From Candidatus Flemingiibacterium merdigallinarum (GTDB lineage: Bacteria; Bacillota; Clostridia; Oscillospirales; CAG-272): a DNA stretch of 35,132 nt. The notes under the pieces were generated by a model. It was given only the letters and a program-made list of their open reading frames with translations, searched no databases and had not been told where the DNA came from. Where the stretch lies: positions 1-35,132 of the forward strand of contig CAJFKR010000020.1 in assembly GCA_904386005.1 (NCBI GenBank). Direction: 5' to 3'. This document shows positions 1-7,651 of this stretch, piece after piece; the first letter of the stretch is position 1, and every line of letters begins with the position of its first letter. The position numbers were made by a program, and so were the translations under genes.

Positions 1-110
1 CCATAGCGGCGCGCCGCTTTTGGCAGGTTCGTCCGAAGGATGAACCTGCTGGGGTCACCCTTTCCCGAGCAGCGGCTTAATGCGTACGAACTTTATTGTT
101 TTTTTAGACT
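1..110. repeat. Possible diverged fragment of the MITE-like repeat core, with a strong hairpin
   Basis: The first about 22 bases (CCATAGCGGCGCGCCGC...) and bases about 60-95 (CCCTTTCCCGAGCAGCGGCT) resemble the middle of the repeat at 28960-29271 read on its minus strand (CCACAGAGGCGCGCCGCC ... CTTCCCAACCGGCGGCT). Between them sits a 12-bp hairpin (23-34 with 38-49, GAA loop, one G-T pair). No terminal repeat is seen, and the left side is cut by the window edge. The rest of 111-239 is AT-rich, with nothing recognised. Confidence 0.3.
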
Positions 111-239
111 TTTACAATCGCCTAATTTTCAAGATTTTTTCCGAAGCAAACGAGTGACCGAACCGCCTGCCTTATAGGATTTCCTTTGATTGGATATGTT
201 CAATTCCCGCAAGGCTAACTGTATCGTCATAAAATATGT

Positions 240-890
240 CTATTCTGTAGTCGGCATCAATGATGTGAATTCTTGCCAATCAGCGACAGCTTTATCGATT
301 TGTTCGCTGATATATATGTCAAATTGATCTTTCGAAGCAATATTACCGTTTATAATGTAAGCTATATCCTGATCCTCTGTAGATTCACAATACGCTATTG
401 GAATAATTGTATAACTGCCGCTAATAAAATCCATTTTAGCAATCCCATAATCAGACGCGCCGGCCGAATACATAAAAGTTCCGTCAGCCTTCAAATCGTA
501 GAATGACCTGTAAGTAAATTCATGTGCATAAATCCTCTCCTGATCACTGTGCAGAATCAGAGAGCCCCAATATTCGGTCGTCCCTTTGGATAACTGGATA
601 ACCATCTCGCAGGTGCCGTCCGAGTTCAAGTCAATAGCTGTGTAATTGTATACCGACAAACTCGAATCTACCAAATAATCACATAGATATACACTCTCGT
701 TTGTATTTGTGTCGAATATTATCGCGGTGCTGTCAAGTATCTCCTTATTGGAAATATCCTCGAAGGAATTATTGTCATTTGATTTGTCTACATCTGTTTC
801 GGTATTATGCGGTTCAGCGCAGCTGACCGCAACCACAGCAGTGCATAGTGCCGCAATCATGCAAATATAGTGATACCTCATGTTAACCAT
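240..890 (-). CDS. Small exported lipoprotein of unknown function
   Basis: The 216-residue ORF has a short hydrophobic N-terminus followed by a lipobox (AVSC, Cys about 24), so the product should be a membrane-anchored lipoprotein. After the Cys comes a Ser/Asn/Asp-rich linker. At about residues 88-96 a DLNSDGTCE stretch looks like a Ca-binding DxNxDGxxE loop of the kind found in FG-GAP/VCBS-like exported proteins; the remainder is beta-rich with Tyr and Gly. Start choice is open: ATG at 890 or ATG at 881 (MRYHYIC), neither with a strong ribosome site. It is the last gene of a minus-strand stretch, 98 bases after the sialidase remnant, and appears separate from it. No enzymatic motif is visible. 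Function unknown. Confidence 0.7.
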   Translation of the reverse strand: MVNMRYHYICMIAALCTAVVAVSCAEPHNTETDVDKSNDNNSFEDISNKEILDSTAIIFDTNTNESVYLCDYLVDSSLSVYNYTAIDLNSDGTCEMVIQLSKGTTEYWGSLILHSDQERIYAHEFTYRSFYDLKADGTFMYSAGASDYGIAKMDFISGSYTIIPIAYCESTEDQDIAYIINGNIASKDQFDIYISEQIDKAVADWQEFTSLMPTTE

Positions 891-951
891 TTCAATTATG
901 GCATTCCGTCAAATCCGCAATCCATATCTGTCAGTCATCACACAAGCCAGG

Positions 952-983
952 ATACTCCCACGGGTGTTAACCCGCGGGAGTAT
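952..983 (-). terminator. Strong hairpin just after the sialidase remnant, terminator-like but without a T-tract
   Basis: ATACTCCC (952-959) pairs with GGGAGTAT (976-983). After one A-C mismatch, CGGGT pairs with ACCCG around a GTTA loop. It begins four bases beyond the stop codon at 988. No T-run follows on the minus strand, so it may protect the 3' end or act as a weak terminator. Confidence 0.5.
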
Positions 984-987
984 ACGC

Positions 988-1685
988 TCATTCTCCGCAA
1001 AAATCAATACGCCGTATGAGCGTGCCCTTGAAGTCCGCGCGCTCGGCCATCGTCTGCAGGTGCAGATAGCTTATGCCAAGTGGCGCGGCATTCTTCATCC
1101 TTACCTTAAATAACTCTTCCCCGTCGCTTGTCACAGTCGCGATTCTGTCCGCGATAACCGTTGACACCTCGTGCCATACTCCCGGCTTCAAAACGCGCGC
1201 GTCCAGCTCATACTCGTAGTTAGCGTAGAGCCCCGCGTATTCGTCGCTCGGATTAATCCAGTGGTCGCAGAGCCGCACGCGCACTCCCTCGCCCTCGATT
1301 CGCAGCTGCATTTTCAGCTCGCCCGAGACGGCAGCCGGAAAGTTCCAGACCGCGCCTTGCAGCTCGTTTACCAGCCGCTCGTCGTGGATGCGGCAGATCT
1401 GCAGAGCTTCGCCGCCGGTGCAGTCAGGGTCGGGGACAAGCAGCGCGCCGTCGGTGCGGTTCCACGCGCAGTGACCGTTGAAGCCCTTGCCGACATGGCA
1501 GTCGCTCAGGCTCTTCACATACATCTGTGTCGAGATATTTCCAAGCCCTAAGTTGAAGTCCTCACTCCGCGACCTGTCATACAGCCACCTCACATCGAAT
1601 ATCGCGAGCCGTCGCGATATCGCGTTCTGACCATACGCAACCAAAATTTTCCCATATGGCAGCTCGAGTGCCTGAAATTGGTGGA
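988..1685 (-). pseudogene. C-terminal remnant of a sialidase-type (BNR propeller plus LamG-like) protein
   Basis: The ORF track extends to 1827, but residues 1-48 are antisense to well-conserved AraC sequence and are not believable. From about residue 49 (HQFQALELPYGKILVAYG, followed by RRLAIFDVRWLYD) the sequence reads like the last propeller strands of Firmicute sialidase-family glycoside hydrolases. A jelly-roll/LamG-like C-terminal domain follows, ending in the typical YLHLQT...GTLIRRIDF. The N-terminal propeller with its Arg triad and Asp boxes, the signal region and any ribosome site are missing. The fragment abuts the AraC gene head-to-head at about 1685. It is best read as a gene truncated at the 5' end by a deletion, probably not expressed. 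An assembly join is the alternative. The family call is from memory of the motif pattern. Confidence 0.6.
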
Positions 1686-2509
1686 TGCTCTTGTCGGCAG
1701 ACGAAACGCTCCCTCCGCGCACCCGGAAATCCGACGCGTCGGCGACAAGGTCAGTCGAGTGCCACGCGCCGCTGCCCGAGCCGCCGCCGCATATACACAG
1801 CTGCTTCGAATTCATGTATTGCGTCAACGGTTATATTGACGGCTGTATCGATGACGTCAGCTTTCGGTTGCGCCCCGGGCAGCTCGCCGCGGTGTCGAGC
1901 TTTGTCACACACGAATACGAATCATACAACGCCGACGCGCTGCTATTGATAATCCCGCGCCGTCTGGCGGTCGGCTACGAAAAGACCTTTGAGCGGCGCT
2001 CATTTGAAAAGGTCGTGGTCGACGACGATGAACAGTATACCCTGCTCCACCAGCTGCGGGCAATATATTCGATACATATGCGACTCGGCTGCTGCTCGGG
2101 TATGGATGGGATTGCATACGAGCAGCTTATAGCTTCAGTTTGCTCGGCTTTTTTAGGATTGGCTGTATATTGCTGCGGTCTGCGCGAAAACATAGCGGTG
2201 AATTCATCTCTAATCGGAGCACTCGATTACATTCATTCACATTATAATGAGGAGATACGCATACCCGAGCTTGCCCGACTGATGCTGTGCAGTCAGCAGA
2301 CCCTATCTGACCAGTTCCGCGAGCTGTTCGGAATGACAATCAAAAGCTACATAAACCATCTGCGTGCGAACGCGGTCTGCACGATGCTGTCGACCGACGC
2401 GTCGCTTACCCTGTCCGAGGCAACAGAGCGCGCCGGCTTTGGCTCAATACGCAGTATGCTGCGAGCCTACCGCCGCGAATACGGCTGCACTCCATCCGAA
2501 AACCGATAA
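1685..2509 (+). CDS. AraC-family transcriptional regulator, 5' end possibly truncated
   Basis: The protein has a cupin-like sensor part (PPHIHSCFEFMYCVNG at about residues 35-50, where a His-x-His plus Glu begins the AraC sugar-binding barrel). A C-terminal double helix-turn-helix follows at about residues 175-274 (ALDYIHSHYNEEIRIPELA; second HTH SLTLSEATERAGFGSIRSMLRAYRR). The first HTH and the arm helix are complete. Residues 1-25 are Arg/Ser-rich, antisense to the sialidase remnant, and lack a ribosome site, so the native start has probably been lost or lies at an undetected point before residue 26. A terminator follows 35 bases downstream. AraC genes commonly sit divergent from the glycosidase they control, which fits the sialidase remnant as the former partner. 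Whether it is still expressed is uncertain. Confidence 0.7.
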   Translation: MLLSADETLPPRTRKSDASATRSVECHAPLPEPPPHIHSCFEFMYCVNGYIDGCIDDVSFRLRPGQLAAVSSFVTHEYESYNADALLLIIPRRLAVGYEKTFERRSFEKVVVDDDEQYTLLHQLRAIYSIHMRLGCCSGMDGIAYEQLIASVCSAFLGLAVYCCGLRENIAVNSSLIGALDYIHSHYNEEIRIPELARLMLCSQQTLSDQFRELFGMTIKSYINHLRANAVCTMLSTDASLTLSEATERAGFGSIRSMLRAYRREYGCTPSENR

Positions 2510-2543
2510 ATCACAAGTCAGCACACCATTATCAAGCAAACAT

Positions 2544-2572
2544 AAAAAAGCTCCGAGACCGGAGCTTTTTTA
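2544..2572 (+). terminator. Rho-independent terminator after the AraC gene
   Basis: AAAAAAGCTCCG-AGAC-CGGAGCTTTTTT: a six-bp GC stem extended by A-T pairs, with a T-run on the plus strand and an A-run upstream. It could therefore also terminate the minus-strand DtxR-type gene from the other side. Confidence 0.85.
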
Positions 2573-2672
2573 TTGTAAATGGTATTCACACAGGTGATTA
2601 AGCCTTAGCTCAGCGCAGACTATATTCACATTGGCATTCAATCAACGCCCTGTTGGCAAGCCACATTATATG

Positions 2673-3044
2673 TCAGCCTTTGTCAACCCCGATGAGTCGT
2701 TTTATCGCCTCGAATGATTCGTCGCTGATGTCATGCTCAATTTTGCAGGCGTCGGCAGCCGCGGTCTCACGGCTGACTCCGATTCTCACCAACAGGTCGG
2801 TCAAAATAGTATGACGCTCGTATATCTTGACGGCGATGCTCTCGCCCTCGTCGGTCAGCTTGATATAGCCCTCCGGGTCGACGGTGATATACCCGCCGTT
2901 CTTCAGAAGTCCTACTGCCCGGCTCACACTCGGCTTCGAATAGCCCATATATTCACAAATGTCGATCGAACGCACGCTGCGGTTCTCATTTGACAGTATA
3001 TATATGGTTTCGAGATACATCTCACCTGATTCCAACAAATGCAC
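2673..3044 (-). CDS. DtxR/MntR-family metal-dependent repressor with an iron-type metal site
   Basis: This 123-residue winged-helix protein consists of an N-terminal HTH (about residues 22-60; recognition helix around SKPSVSRAV) and the dimerisation/metal domain; it has no C-terminal SH3 domain, as in short Firmicute members. The primary metal site can be read directly: Met9, Cys100, Glu103 and His104 (CKIEH), plus His78. In DtxR/IdeR the ligands are Met10, Cys102, Glu105 and His106, whereas B. subtilis MntR uses Asp8, Glu99, Glu102 and His103. The site is therefore iron-type. The ancillary-site equivalents of DtxR Glu83 and His98 appear to be Thr82 and Ala96. The start is GTG, seven bases after GGAGGG. 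The feoAB operator 22 kb away is a plausible target; its own promoter carries a different palindrome. Confidence 0.88.
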   Translation of the reverse strand: MHLLESGEMYLETIYILSNENRSVRSIDICEYMGYSKPSVSRAVGLLKNGGYITVDPEGYIKLTDEGESIAVKIYERHTILTDLLVRIGVSRETAAADACKIEHDISDESFEAIKRLIGVDKG

Positions 3045-3093
3045 CTCACAGCCCTCCTGTCATATATAATCACATTATATAATTTCATATATA

Positions 3094-3122
3094 ATGATAT
3101 CATATAATTGTGAATAAGTCAA
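3094..3122 (-). promoter_or_regulatory. Promoter of the DtxR-type gene, with a palindrome over the -10 box
   Basis: On the minus strand TTGACT-N17-TATCAT lies about 50 bases before the GTG start. The -10 box is part of the perfect palindrome ATGATATCAT (3094-3103), which could be an autoregulatory site. It does not contain the GTTAG/CTAAC half-sites seen upstream of feoA. Confidence 0.65.
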
Positions 3123-3140
3123 GTCAAATCACATTCTGTC

Positions 3141-4019
3141 TCATGTATTAGGCGTCGGGGTGATCATAAATTCGAACTCATCCTGACTGCGTATCTGCTC
3201 GCGGTACTTCGCCGGCGTGATGCCGCAGAAGCGTTCGAAGCATTTGATAAAGTAGCCGCTTGACGAATAGCCGCAGCGCTGCGCTACCTCGGCGAGCGAT
3301 AAATCCTCCTGAAGCAGAATTTTCGAGCGGCTGATCCTGATGGCTGTGATATAGTCGCCAACCGACATATCCACCGCCTCGCGGAAGTCATGCGTCAGCT
3401 TCGCGCGGCTGATGAAAAAATGGTCGGCTAGTTTATTAAGATTCAGTTTTTCGGCATAATGAGCCCGTATATAGTCGCATAAATCGTCAATATACCGCTT
3501 CTGCCGGTTGAGCTTATGCGGATATAGCTCTGGGCTGTCGACACTGGTAATCGCGGATATTTCATTTAACAGCAATAGCAGCAGATATTTTCGCCGCCGG
3601 AGAGAGGTTTCGCCTTCGCAGGGTCGATTTGAAAAATCCCGATAAAGCATCCTGACCACCTCGCAAAGCCTAATAAGCTCATTCTCGTCAAGTCCGCGAG
3701 CGAAAAAGGTCTTGGGTATCAGCTCATATTCGCTGTCGATATAGCTCGCGTCAATCGACAGACAGTAGCGCGCGTACTCGAGCATAGGATTGTTTGTCTG
3801 CTCGTGTATCAGCCGCGGCGGGATGTAAAGCAGATACGGAGCGTTCATACGTATAATAATATCGTCCGTGGCGATAGTGGATTCGCCGCGCTCGACTATC
3901 AAAAGCTCGCCGGTGTTGTGCGTATGCGGTTTAGTCGATCTTACATTCGCAACCTGGTCAACTACATAATCAATGAAAAAATCATTATATAAAAACTGAT
4001 ATGGTGCGACTTTTGACAT
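3141..4019 (-). CDS. AraC-family regulator, divergent from the solute-binding lipoprotein gene
   Basis: The 292-residue protein starts with ATG nine bases after GGGGG. The N-terminal cupin sensor has PHTHNTGELLIVERGESTI at about residues 31-50, the usual His/Glu ligand pattern, and a second loop LIHEQTNN. The C-terminal domain (about 185-292) contains both HTH motifs: LNLNKLADHFFISRAKLTHDFREAV and LSLAEVAQRCGYSSSGYFIKCFERFCGITPAKYRE. It faces away from the solute-binding gene across a 376-base gap, the usual arrangement for a sugar-responsive activator of an uptake gene. The ligand cannot be named from sequence. Its 3' end lies 96 bases from the DtxR-type start and no clear terminator is seen between them. 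Confidence 0.9.
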   Translation of the reverse strand: MSKVAPYQFLYNDFFIDYVVDQVANVRSTKPHTHNTGELLIVERGESTIATDDIIIRMNAPYLLYIPPRLIHEQTNNPMLEYARYCLSIDASYIDSEYELIPKTFFARGLDENELIRLCEVVRMLYRDFSNRPCEGETSLRRRKYLLLLLLNEISAITSVDSPELYPHKLNRQKRYIDDLCDYIRAHYAEKLNLNKLADHFFISRAKLTHDFREAVDMSVGDYITAIRISRSKILLQEDLSLAEVAQRCGYSSSGYFIKCFERFCGITPAKYREQIRSQDEFEFMITPTPNT

Positions 4020-4241
4020 GATATTACCCCCATTAAATATATTTCACGCGAGCTGCTTTACGTACTTAGTAAAATAAACTTTGACAGCAAATTTCTAAAT
4101 TTATATCGGCTTTATGAAAATTATCATGACAAAGTATAGCGTCGTCTTTCAGCCGCTTGCCGCGGTACAATAATTATAGCACCGAATTCATTTCTTGTCA
4201 ATATTTTAGCCGATATTGCAATTTTGCTGTCCGATTATATG

Positions 4242-4270
4242 TTGACAAAACGACGTTAATATACTAAAAT
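4242..4270 (+). promoter_or_regulatory. Promoter of the solute-binding lipoprotein gene
   Basis: TTGACA-N17-TAAAAT, giving a leader of roughly 120 bases before the ATG at 4396. The remaining 4020-4241 part of the divergent gap is AT-rich; no clear AraC half-site pair could be picked out by eye. Confidence 0.75.
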
Positions 4271-4352
4271 ATAGATAAATAAATTTTAAGTCTTTATGCG
4301 ACTGACTGCTCTGACACGACAAGACAGCTACAATTATTGGTCATATATATTT

Positions 4353-4391
4353 AAGAAAGGATGCTTTTTACCCGTAAAAGCTATGGATTAA
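4353..4391 (+). promoter_or_regulatory. SD, hairpin and two-codon ORF element (looser copy)
   Basis: AAGAAAGG is followed by the inverted repeat GCTTTT-TACCCGT-AAAAGC (4363-4381), then by ATG-GAT-TAA (4383-4391) and, four bases later, the real ATG at 4396. The layout matches the copies at 7614, 14245 and 35050, but the stem is only six bp with a seven-base loop. No better ribosome site for the gene is present. Confidence 0.45.
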
Positions 4392-4395
4392 CATC

Positions 4396-5871
4396 ATGAA
4401 ACACTACCGCCAATTATCGCTCATGACGGCTATATTGCTAACCCTGCCGCTCATCGCCTGCGGCGAGACCGCCGTTCCTGCCGACGAAACAGCCACCGCT
4501 ACCGCTTCTGACACCACCACATCGCCAAGCTCCGAATATACCGACCCCGGAATCGACTTTGGCGGCGAGACCTTCACCGTGGCCGCTCACGTCTGGGAAA
4601 CCCCATGGCAGCTCGCCAACTATAACGAAGTGTTCATAGACGAGGAAAACGGCGATTTCCTCAATGACGCTATCGTCAAGCGCACACAGCTGATTGAGGA
4701 GCAGTTCAACCTCAACCTCGACATATACCCGATCGCCGAACGAAATAAGCCGACCGAGTTGGTCACAGCCGCGCTCGCCGGCGACGACGTGTATAAGTTC
4801 GGGCTGGTCATGTCGGCTTCGCTGCCGACTATGCTCGGTACGGAAGGTATGCTCGTCGACCTGAACAGCGTTCCGACGCTCGACTTCACGCATTCATGGT
4901 GGGATCAGAACGCAATTGACGAGCTGAATCTGTTCGGCGTCCAGTATGCCGCGCTCGGCGACGTCAATCTATATGCCAAAGGCGGTCCGGTCGTCAACTT
5001 CTTTAATAAGGTAATGATTGAATCGAACGGGCTTGAAAACCCGTATGAGCTCGTACGTTCAGGAAAGTGGACGCTCGACAAGATGATCGAAATGGCGACC
5101 GCGGTCTCGCGCGACCTTAATTCAAACGGCGTGCCCGACATAGACGACTGCTTCGGATTTATGGGTGAGACCGACTCGATGTTCTATTTGCTGACCGGCT
5201 GCGACGTCCGCTTCTCCGAGCATGACGACGAAAAAATTGAAATCACGATTATGTCCGAGCGCTCGGTCGACGCGATCGCCAAAATCGCCGACCTGCTGAA
5301 TGACAAACACGTGACATTGTTCGACGGCGACTGTCCAGCCGGCTACAGCAATGTGTACTTTGAGATTATGATTCCCACTCTCGGCAATAATCGCGCGCTG
5401 TTTTTCTCGAATAACCTGTTAGCGTCGCTGAATATGCGTGACATGGAGGTCGACTTCGGCATCCTTCCGCTGCCTAAATACAATGAGGAACAGGAGAATT
5501 ACGTCTCATTTTCAAATACATGGTTCAACGACTATGTAATAATCCCGTCGACCAACACCGACCTTGAGCGCACCGGCGAGGTTATCGAAGCGATGTGCTA
5601 CTACTCGCAGCAGTATGTCGTACCGGCGTTCATCGACAACGCGGTCATGAACAAGACGATACGCGACGACGATTCAGGCGAGATGATCGAGCTTGTATTC
5701 GATACAATGGAATACGACATCGCGCTCATTTTCAACTGGGGCGGCATACAGGGCACGGTCACCGGAATGAAATCAAAATCCGGTCAGAGCTACGCGTCGG
5801 TATACGAAGCATCGAAAGCGGCTATCCTCGCCGCGGTCGACGAGACAACCGAGGAGCTGAAGAATCGCTGA
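4396..5871 (+). CDS. Extracellular solute-binding lipoprotein (ABC-type, family 1-like)
   Basis: The 491-residue product has a signal peptide with a lipobox ending at Cys22 (PLIAC), then a Thr/Ser/Ala-rich linker to about residue 50. A two-lobe periplasmic-binding fold follows (GETFTVAAHVWETPW; ELVTAALAGDDVYKFGLVMS; an acidic DLNSNGVPDIDD loop; FSNNLLASLNMRDMEVDFGILPLPKYNEEQ). This is the pattern of the orphan solute-binding lipoproteins common in gut Clostridia, which bind sugars or oligosaccharides for ABC importers. No permease or ATPase gene is adjacent, so it would have to use a transporter encoded elsewhere or act as a sensor. The gene is preceded by a consensus promoter and an unusual SD-hairpin leader and followed by a terminator, so it is monocistronic. 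The divergent AraC gene is the likely regulator. The substrate is unknown. Confidence 0.88.
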   Translation: MKHYRQLSLMTAILLTLPLIACGETAVPADETATATASDTTTSPSSEYTDPGIDFGGETFTVAAHVWETPWQLANYNEVFIDEENGDFLNDAIVKRTQLIEEQFNLNLDIYPIAERNKPTELVTAALAGDDVYKFGLVMSASLPTMLGTEGMLVDLNSVPTLDFTHSWWDQNAIDELNLFGVQYAALGDVNLYAKGGPVVNFFNKVMIESNGLENPYELVRSGKWTLDKMIEMATAVSRDLNSNGVPDIDDCFGFMGETDSMFYLLTGCDVRFSEHDDEKIEITIMSERSVDAIAKIADLLNDKHVTLFDGDCPAGYSNVYFEIMIPTLGNNRALFFSNNLLASLNMRDMEVDFGILPLPKYNEEQENYVSFSNTWFNDYVIIPSTNTDLERTGEVIEAMCYYSQQYVVPAFIDNAVMNKTIRDDDSGEMIELVFDTMEYDIALIFNWGGIQGTVTGMKSKSGQSYASVYEASKAAILAAVDETTEELKNR

Positions 5872-5884
5872 CATAAAACATAAA

Positions 5885-5919
5885 CACAGCCGGTGACTGG
5901 TGTCTCCGGCTGTGCTTTT
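5885..5919 (+). terminator. Terminator of the solute-binding gene
   Basis: CACAGCCGG (5885-5893) pairs perfectly with CCGGCTGTG (5906-5914) around a 12-base loop, followed by CTTTTATTTG. Confidence 0.85.
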
Positions 5920-5995
5920 ATTTGTCAAAAAAACGCGCAATGTGCGATTTGTTCAGCACGTATTGTATAAAAAATAATTATTTTGTGGAAAACTA

Positions 5996-6024
5996 TTGCT
6001 TTTTCAATGTAAATCTGATAAAAT
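5996..6024 (+). promoter_or_regulatory. Promoter of the first MATE gene
   Basis: TTGCTT-N17-TAAAAT about 140 bases before the ATG at 6167. The leader between them shows no recognised riboswitch. Confidence 0.55.
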
Positions 6025-6166
6025 AGTTAGAGTTGAAATTATTATTAAGTAAAGTCTTCGTCTGAAACGCGATTTCGGACTGTCCTTTGAAACTCATATC
6101 ATGCAAGCTTGATGTTGCTATTTTGCGTGATATCAGCCGATAAGGGAGAGAGGGGTTGTCACGATT

Positions 6167-7597
6167 ATGAATTTATTAAGAAGACTGTACGCTCCCGACT
6201 ATATGGTCAAACCAAGCATGAGACAGCAGGAGCAATACTCGACCGAGGAGATTTACAAATCCTTCATCAAGGTCGCGTGGCCGGCTACCGCCGAATCGTT
6301 TTTGCTCGGTCTGGTCAACTTCATCGACTCTATCATGGTAAGTACTCAGGGACATATCGCGGTTGCCTCTGTAGGACTTACAAATCAGCCCCGCATGATC
6401 TTCTACGCGATATTTTTCGCAATGAACATTGGAGTCACCGCGATTGTCAGCCGACGGCGCGGTGAAAACCGCAAGGAGGACGCGAACAAGGTGCTCGCTC
6501 AGGCGGTATCGCTCTGCTTGATACTCGGTATATTTTTAGTCGGCGCGGCTATCATCTTTGCCGAACCTTTGCTTATATTCGCCGGAGCGAAGTCGGACAC
6601 TCTGCCTGACGCTATAAGCTACTTCCGCATAACGCTCGTCGGTCTGTATTTCACCGCGATAAGCATGATGATCAACGCCGCGCAGCGCGGTGCCGGCAAC
6701 ACGCGCATTTCGATGACGACGAACATGACCGCGAATATTGTCAACTGTATTTTCAACGCACTGCTCATCAACGGACTTTTCTTCTTCCCGAAGCTCGGAG
6801 TCACCGGCGCGGCTATAGCTACTATGCTCGGAAATATCACCGCCTGCTGTATGTCGATTTATTCGGTCGCGCCGTTTGTGAAGTCGCATAAAGACCGTTT
6901 CCTCAATCTGCACGCAAAGTCGCTGTTCAAATTTGATTCGGAAAATGTAAAATTGATCGGACGCATATCAAGCTCGGCGGCAATTGAACAGGTATTCATG
7001 CGGCTCGGTTTCTTCGTAGTCTCGAAGATGGTCGCGGAGCTTAGCACGGTCGAATTCGCGACACATACCATCTGTATGAATATTACCAACCTGTCGTTCT
7101 GCTTCGGTGACGGACTCGGAGTCGCGGCGTCGGCGCTGGTCGGACAGAACCTCGGCAAGAAGCGTCCGGATCTGTCGATAATCTACGGCAAATCGGCGCA
7201 GCGCATCGGATTTCTTCTCGCGATGATGCTGTTCTGTCTATTCACGCTCGGCGGAAACATGATGATAAACCTGTTCATGACCGAGGAAGCCGAAGCGGCG
7301 AAGATTGTCGAAATCGGCGTCAAGGTGCTGATCATTCTCGCGTTCATCTCCCCCGCGCAGATTTCACAGGTCATATTCAGCGGCTGCGTCCGCGGCGCGG
7401 GCGACACGCGCTACGCGGCGATTGTCAGCCTTGTGACGATCGCGGTTGAGCGTCCGCTGCTCACTTTCATATTCTGCTACACCTGCGGTCTCGGCGTTAT
7501 CGGCGCGTGGATTGCGATGCTGGTCGACCAGTATCTGCGCCTTACCTTGATGGCTATGCGCTTCTCGAGCGGCAAGTGGGCGAAAATCAAGGTTTGA
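6167..7597 (+). CDS. MATE-family multidrug/organic-cation efflux transporter
   Basis: The 476-residue polytopic membrane protein has about twelve hydrophobic helices in two related halves. MATE hallmarks are visible: the first-helix region KVAWPATAESFLLGLVNFIDSIMVS, the middle AAQRGAGNTRISMTTNMTANIVN with the usual RG.G.TR loop, and the mirrored second-half motif SGCVRGAGDTRYA. It exports organic cations or other small molecules using Na+ or H+ (family knowledge). The ATG lies after GAGAGAGGGG with an 11-base gap. The hydrolase lipoprotein gene follows 54 bases later with a hairpin between them, so the two may be co-transcribed. The second MATE gene at the other end of the window is a different subgroup, not a recent duplicate. 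Confidence 0.92.
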   Translation: MNLLRRLYAPDYMVKPSMRQQEQYSTEEIYKSFIKVAWPATAESFLLGLVNFIDSIMVSTQGHIAVASVGLTNQPRMIFYAIFFAMNIGVTAIVSRRRGENRKEDANKVLAQAVSLCLILGIFLVGAAIIFAEPLLIFAGAKSDTLPDAISYFRITLVGLYFTAISMMINAAQRGAGNTRISMTTNMTANIVNCIFNALLINGLFFFPKLGVTGAAIATMLGNITACCMSIYSVAPFVKSHKDRFLNLHAKSLFKFDSENVKLIGRISSSAAIEQVFMRLGFFVVSKMVAELSTVEFATHTICMNITNLSFCFGDGLGVAASALVGQNLGKKRPDLSIIYGKSAQRIGFLLAMMLFCLFTLGGNMMINLFMTEEAEAAKIVEIGVKVLIILAFISPAQISQVIFSGCVRGAGDTRYAAIVSLVTIAVERPLLTFIFCYTCGLGVIGAWIAMLVDQYLRLTLMAMRFSSGKWAKIKV

Positions 7598-7613
7598 TAT
7601 AACATTACATGAT

Positions 7614-7651
7614 AAGGAAGCCCTCGCTGCGGCGAGGGCAATGGTCTAAAT
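7614..7651 (+). promoter_or_regulatory. SD, hairpin and two-codon ORF element
   Basis: AAGGAAG is followed by the perfect hairpin GCCCTCGC-TGCG-GCGAGGGC (7620-7639), then ATG-GTC-TAA (7641-7649). The real ATG begins at 7652, two bases after that stop. No T-run follows the hairpin, so it is unlikely to be a terminator. The nearest SD for the hydrolase lies on the far side of the hairpin. Confidence 0.6.

Noticed and set aside
1686-1827. N-terminal 48 residues of the minus-strand ORF 988-1827
   Set aside because: Antisense to the conserved AraC sensor region; Gly/Ser-rich and not sialidase-like.
4361-4398. 12-codon ORF (ATGCTTTTT...) ending in TGA over the solute-binding ATG
   Set aside because: Its ATG has no gap after AAAGG, so initiation there is unlikely; the two-codon ATG-GAT-TAA after the hairpin fits the other copies better.
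6025-6166. Riboswitch in the first MATE leader
   Set aside because: No extended pairing or known motif could be found by eye.
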